Shown: piece by piece, positions 30,876 to 32,651 of the stretch | Layout: every line of letters starts with the position of its first letter | How positions within the stretch are numbered: position 1 is the stretch's first letter | Assembly: GCA_030040995.1 (NCBI GenBank) | Contig: JASHOS010000296.1 | Location: forward strand, 1 to 32,651 | Source of the DNA: Terriglobia bacterium | Lineage (GTDB): Bacteria > Acidobacteriota > Terriglobia > UBA7540 | DNA length: 32,651 nt | Direction of reading: 5' to 3' | Notes under the pieces: generated by a model | The model's database searches: none | The model's input: the letters and a program-made list of their open reading frames with translations, nothing else | Told to the model about the DNA's origin: nothing | Position numbers and translations under genes: made by a program

Positions 30876-32651
30876 TCATTCGTGCCGAAGCGCCACCATG
30901 GGGTCAACCTTCGTCGCCCGGCGCGCGGGGATGTAGCCGGCCACCACGCCCACTGCCACGAGTGCCGACACCACCATTGACAGCGTTGCTGGATCATATG
31001 GAGAAAGGCCAAAGAGCACGTGCTTTACGAGGCGAGCCGAAGCTAAAGCACAGGGCAGGCCTATTGCCGAACCAGCGAGTACCATCCAGAAGGCCTCTGC
31101 CAACATCATCGTGAGCATGCGTCCCGGTGGCGCGCCGAGTGCGATGCGGATGCCGATTTCTCGCGTGCGCTGAACCACGGTGTATGCGATCAATCCGTAT
31201 ACTCCGACGGCGGCCAGGAGAAGCGCCACCGCGAGGAAGAGGCCAGCAACATACGCCATTGCCCGCTGATCCGCAATTCCCGTATCGATCAATTGGTCCG
31301 CTGGCCCCGAGATCAAGACGTACTCGCGACCAAGCGACCGTACCTTTGCTGTCGCCGCCTGAAAGAGTCCGGATGAGGTATACGGAACGAGCATCAGAAC
31401 ATTGGTCCACCAACCCGTTGATACCGGTTTCTGGAAATACGGCATATAAACGATATACGGCCACGGCCTTTGAAGGTCTGGTATACGGGCGTCGCCCACG
31501 ATGCCGGTGATGGTCAAGTTCTGTTGATCAGGCTCCGTGCCGAAGCGGATATGATTTTCTATCGCATCTCCGGACGGAAACAATCGTTCTGCCAGGCTCT
31601 CGCTGATGATAGCGACCGGCGTGGAATGGTCATTATCTTCCGGACTGAAGTCACGGCCGCGGAGCAGAGGAATGTGCAAGGTTCTGAAATAGCCCGGTGA
31701 AACGATCTGTGGATTAGCCTGGACACCAACGTCAGATGAGCTGGCACTTGGCGCTGCACGCTGGGTAGCTGTGCCGAATCCCAACCCCGGTAACATTTGT
31801 GAGAGGGCAACGGAACGTACCCCCGGCAAGCCAGAAAGCTGGCTGATAATCGTTCGGCAGTAAGTCTCATTGTTGATCTTATCTTTGCCCACCCTCGGCT
31901 CGAGCTGCAGGAAGACGACTTGACGATACTGAAAGCCAGGATCGAACGTGCGAAGCCTTACAAAGCTGTGGACCAGAAGACCACCCGTGGTGACCAGAAC
32001 TATCGAAAGAGCCACCTGCCCTGTAATCAGCACCTTGCCGAAACGCCGAAACCGTCTGCTGGATCCGCGCCACGCATCTTGCATCGCCTCAGCGGGTGGC
32101 CTGGAAGAGGCGTGCCAAGCCGGCGCAAGGCCGTAGAGAACCGCGGCGGCGAGCGTAATTAGGGCCGCGAAGCCCAGCACCCGCATATCGGGCGAGACAT
32201 TGAGTACCGTAACGGGGTTGAAAGGAATATGCGCCCAAAACACCACGAGCAGTGCGCTGCCACGATACGCAAAGGCGGAGCCTAAGGTCGCACCGCCAAC
32301 GGCCAGCAATAGGCTTTCCGTCATCAGTTGCCGCACGAGGCGCCAGCGACCTGCTCCCAGAGCTGCGCGGACCGCCATCTCGTGCTCACGCGCCGACCCT
32401 CGAGCGAACAGCATGCTTGCCAAATTCACACAAGAAATCAAAAGAATAAGCGCAGCAATGGCGACGATTACGTAAAGGGGCTTTGCAAATCGATCGCGGA
32501 GGTACGAGGCACCGTTCGGGGGAAAATCAAGGACCCGAAGCAGGAGCGGCCGGGGCGGACCATAGGCTTCCGAGCTTTTCGAGTGAGTCGCCGCGGCGCG
32601 CACTGCTGGCCAAATTGTCTCCAGTTGCGCGCGCGCCCGCGCTACAGTTAC
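30876..32651 (-). CDS. ADOP-type ABC transporter permease (FtsX/MacB family), 5' end beyond the window
   Basis: At least 591 codons; the frame stays open to the right edge, so the start is outside. Reading from the edge, VARARAQLETIWPAV precedes a first FtsX domain with helices and the motif VRAALGAGRWRLVRQLMTES. A periplasmic MacB_PCD-like domain follows, then a second FtsX domain with TREIGIRIALGAPPGRM and the terminus RRATKVDPMVALRHE. This duplicated layout is that of acidobacterial orphan permeases, which usually have about 800 or more residues and no adjacent ATPase. The GTG at 32603 is not taken as the start, because family sequence continues upstream. Substrate unknown. Confidence 0.9.
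   Translation of the reverse strand, partial: VTVARARAQLETIWPAVRAAATHSKSSEAYGPPRPLLLRVLDFPPNGASYLRDRFAKPLYVIVAIAALILLISCVNLASMLFARGSAREHEMAVRAALGAGRWRLVRQLMTESLLLAVGGATLGSAFAYRGSALLVVFWAHIPFNPVTVLNVSPDMRVLGFAALITLAAAVLYGLAPAWHASSRPPAEAMQDAWRGSSRRFRRFGKVLITGQVALSIVLVTTGGLLVHSFVRLRTFDPGFQYRQVVFLQLEPRVGKDKINNETYCRTIISQLSGLPGVRSVALSQMLPGLGFGTATQRAAPSASSSDVGVQANPQIVSPGYFRTLHIPLLRGRDFSPEDNDHSTPVAIISESLAERLFPSGDAIENHIRFGTEPDQQNLTITGIVGDARIPDLQRPWPYIVYMPYFQKPVSTGWWTNVLMLVPYTSSGLFQAATAKVRSLGREYVLISGPADQLIDTGIADQRAMAYVAGLFLAVALLLAAVGVYGLIAYTVVQRTREIGIRIALGAPPGRMLTMMLAEAFWMVLAGSAIGLPCALASARLVKHVLFGLSPYDPATLSMVVSALVAVGVVAGYIPARRATKVDPMVALRHE

Overview
The window looks like a chromosomal segment of a diderm bacterium, most likely an Acidobacteriota member. 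The basis is the outer-membrane gene set (BamA, Skp/OmpH, LolC/E and LolD, MlaE), an ADOP-type orphan ABC permease cut by the right edge, a G+C content that looks moderately high by eye, frequent GTG/TTG starts, and intergenic DNA full of REP-like palindromes. No rRNA, tRNA, CRISPR array, prophage or complete insertion sequence was recognised. The taxonomic call is inference.

Layout. (1) 547-5042, plus strand: a compact housekeeping run rimO - yacG - pgpA - IPT/NHL-propeller protein - cinA with overlaps or small gaps. (2) 5330-6276, plus: a small membrane-anchored coiled-coil protein, then rplU and rpmA. (3) 6294-8003, minus: a ROK-family sugar kinase-like protein and an unknown integral membrane protein. 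(4) 8249-9016, plus: a lone mlaE permease, followed by a GxxExxY-family gene (minus) framed by inverted repeats. (5) 9617-19689, minus: a cell-envelope and proteostasis block, in transcription order lolC/E - lolD - clpC - bamA - skp - walJ-like metallo-beta-lactamase, with repeat-filled gaps. (6) 20166-23223: a secreted retropepsin-like protein (plus), an M20 dipeptidase (minus) and a phosphofructokinase with PPi-type signature residues (minus). (7) 23783-28035: a PilZ protein (minus), a soluble histidine kinase and an NtrC-class sigma-54 regulator (plus), and an amidohydrolase (minus). (8) 28298-28961, minus: an overlapping DUF4160-DUF2442 pair. (9) 29062-29772, plus: tsaB. (10) 29773-30875: a repeat-rich stretch with a GNAT acetyltransferase remnant, then the partial ADOP permease (minus).

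How the genes work together. BamA and Skp assemble outer-membrane proteins. LolC/E and LolD extract lipoproteins for export. MlaE belongs to a lipid transporter whose partner genes are not in this window. ClpC is a general AAA+ unfoldase. RimO, YacG, L21, L27 and TsaB serve ribosome, gyrase and tRNA functions. The kinase/NtrC pair plus the PilZ protein suggest a local signalling cluster with no visible sensor domain.

The most distinctive layer is intergenic. At least five repeat families recur between genes: a near-identical core of about 77 bp (four copies) with attached modules; REP-like palindromes alongside short tails resembling REP-associated transposases; a GxxExxY gene bounded by inverted repeats plus a gene-less relic with the same kind of ends; an element with constant ends and variable cores; and a palindromic element with nested hairpins. 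I did not find a convincing new enzymatic or defence system; the repeat architecture is the best candidate for something undescribed.
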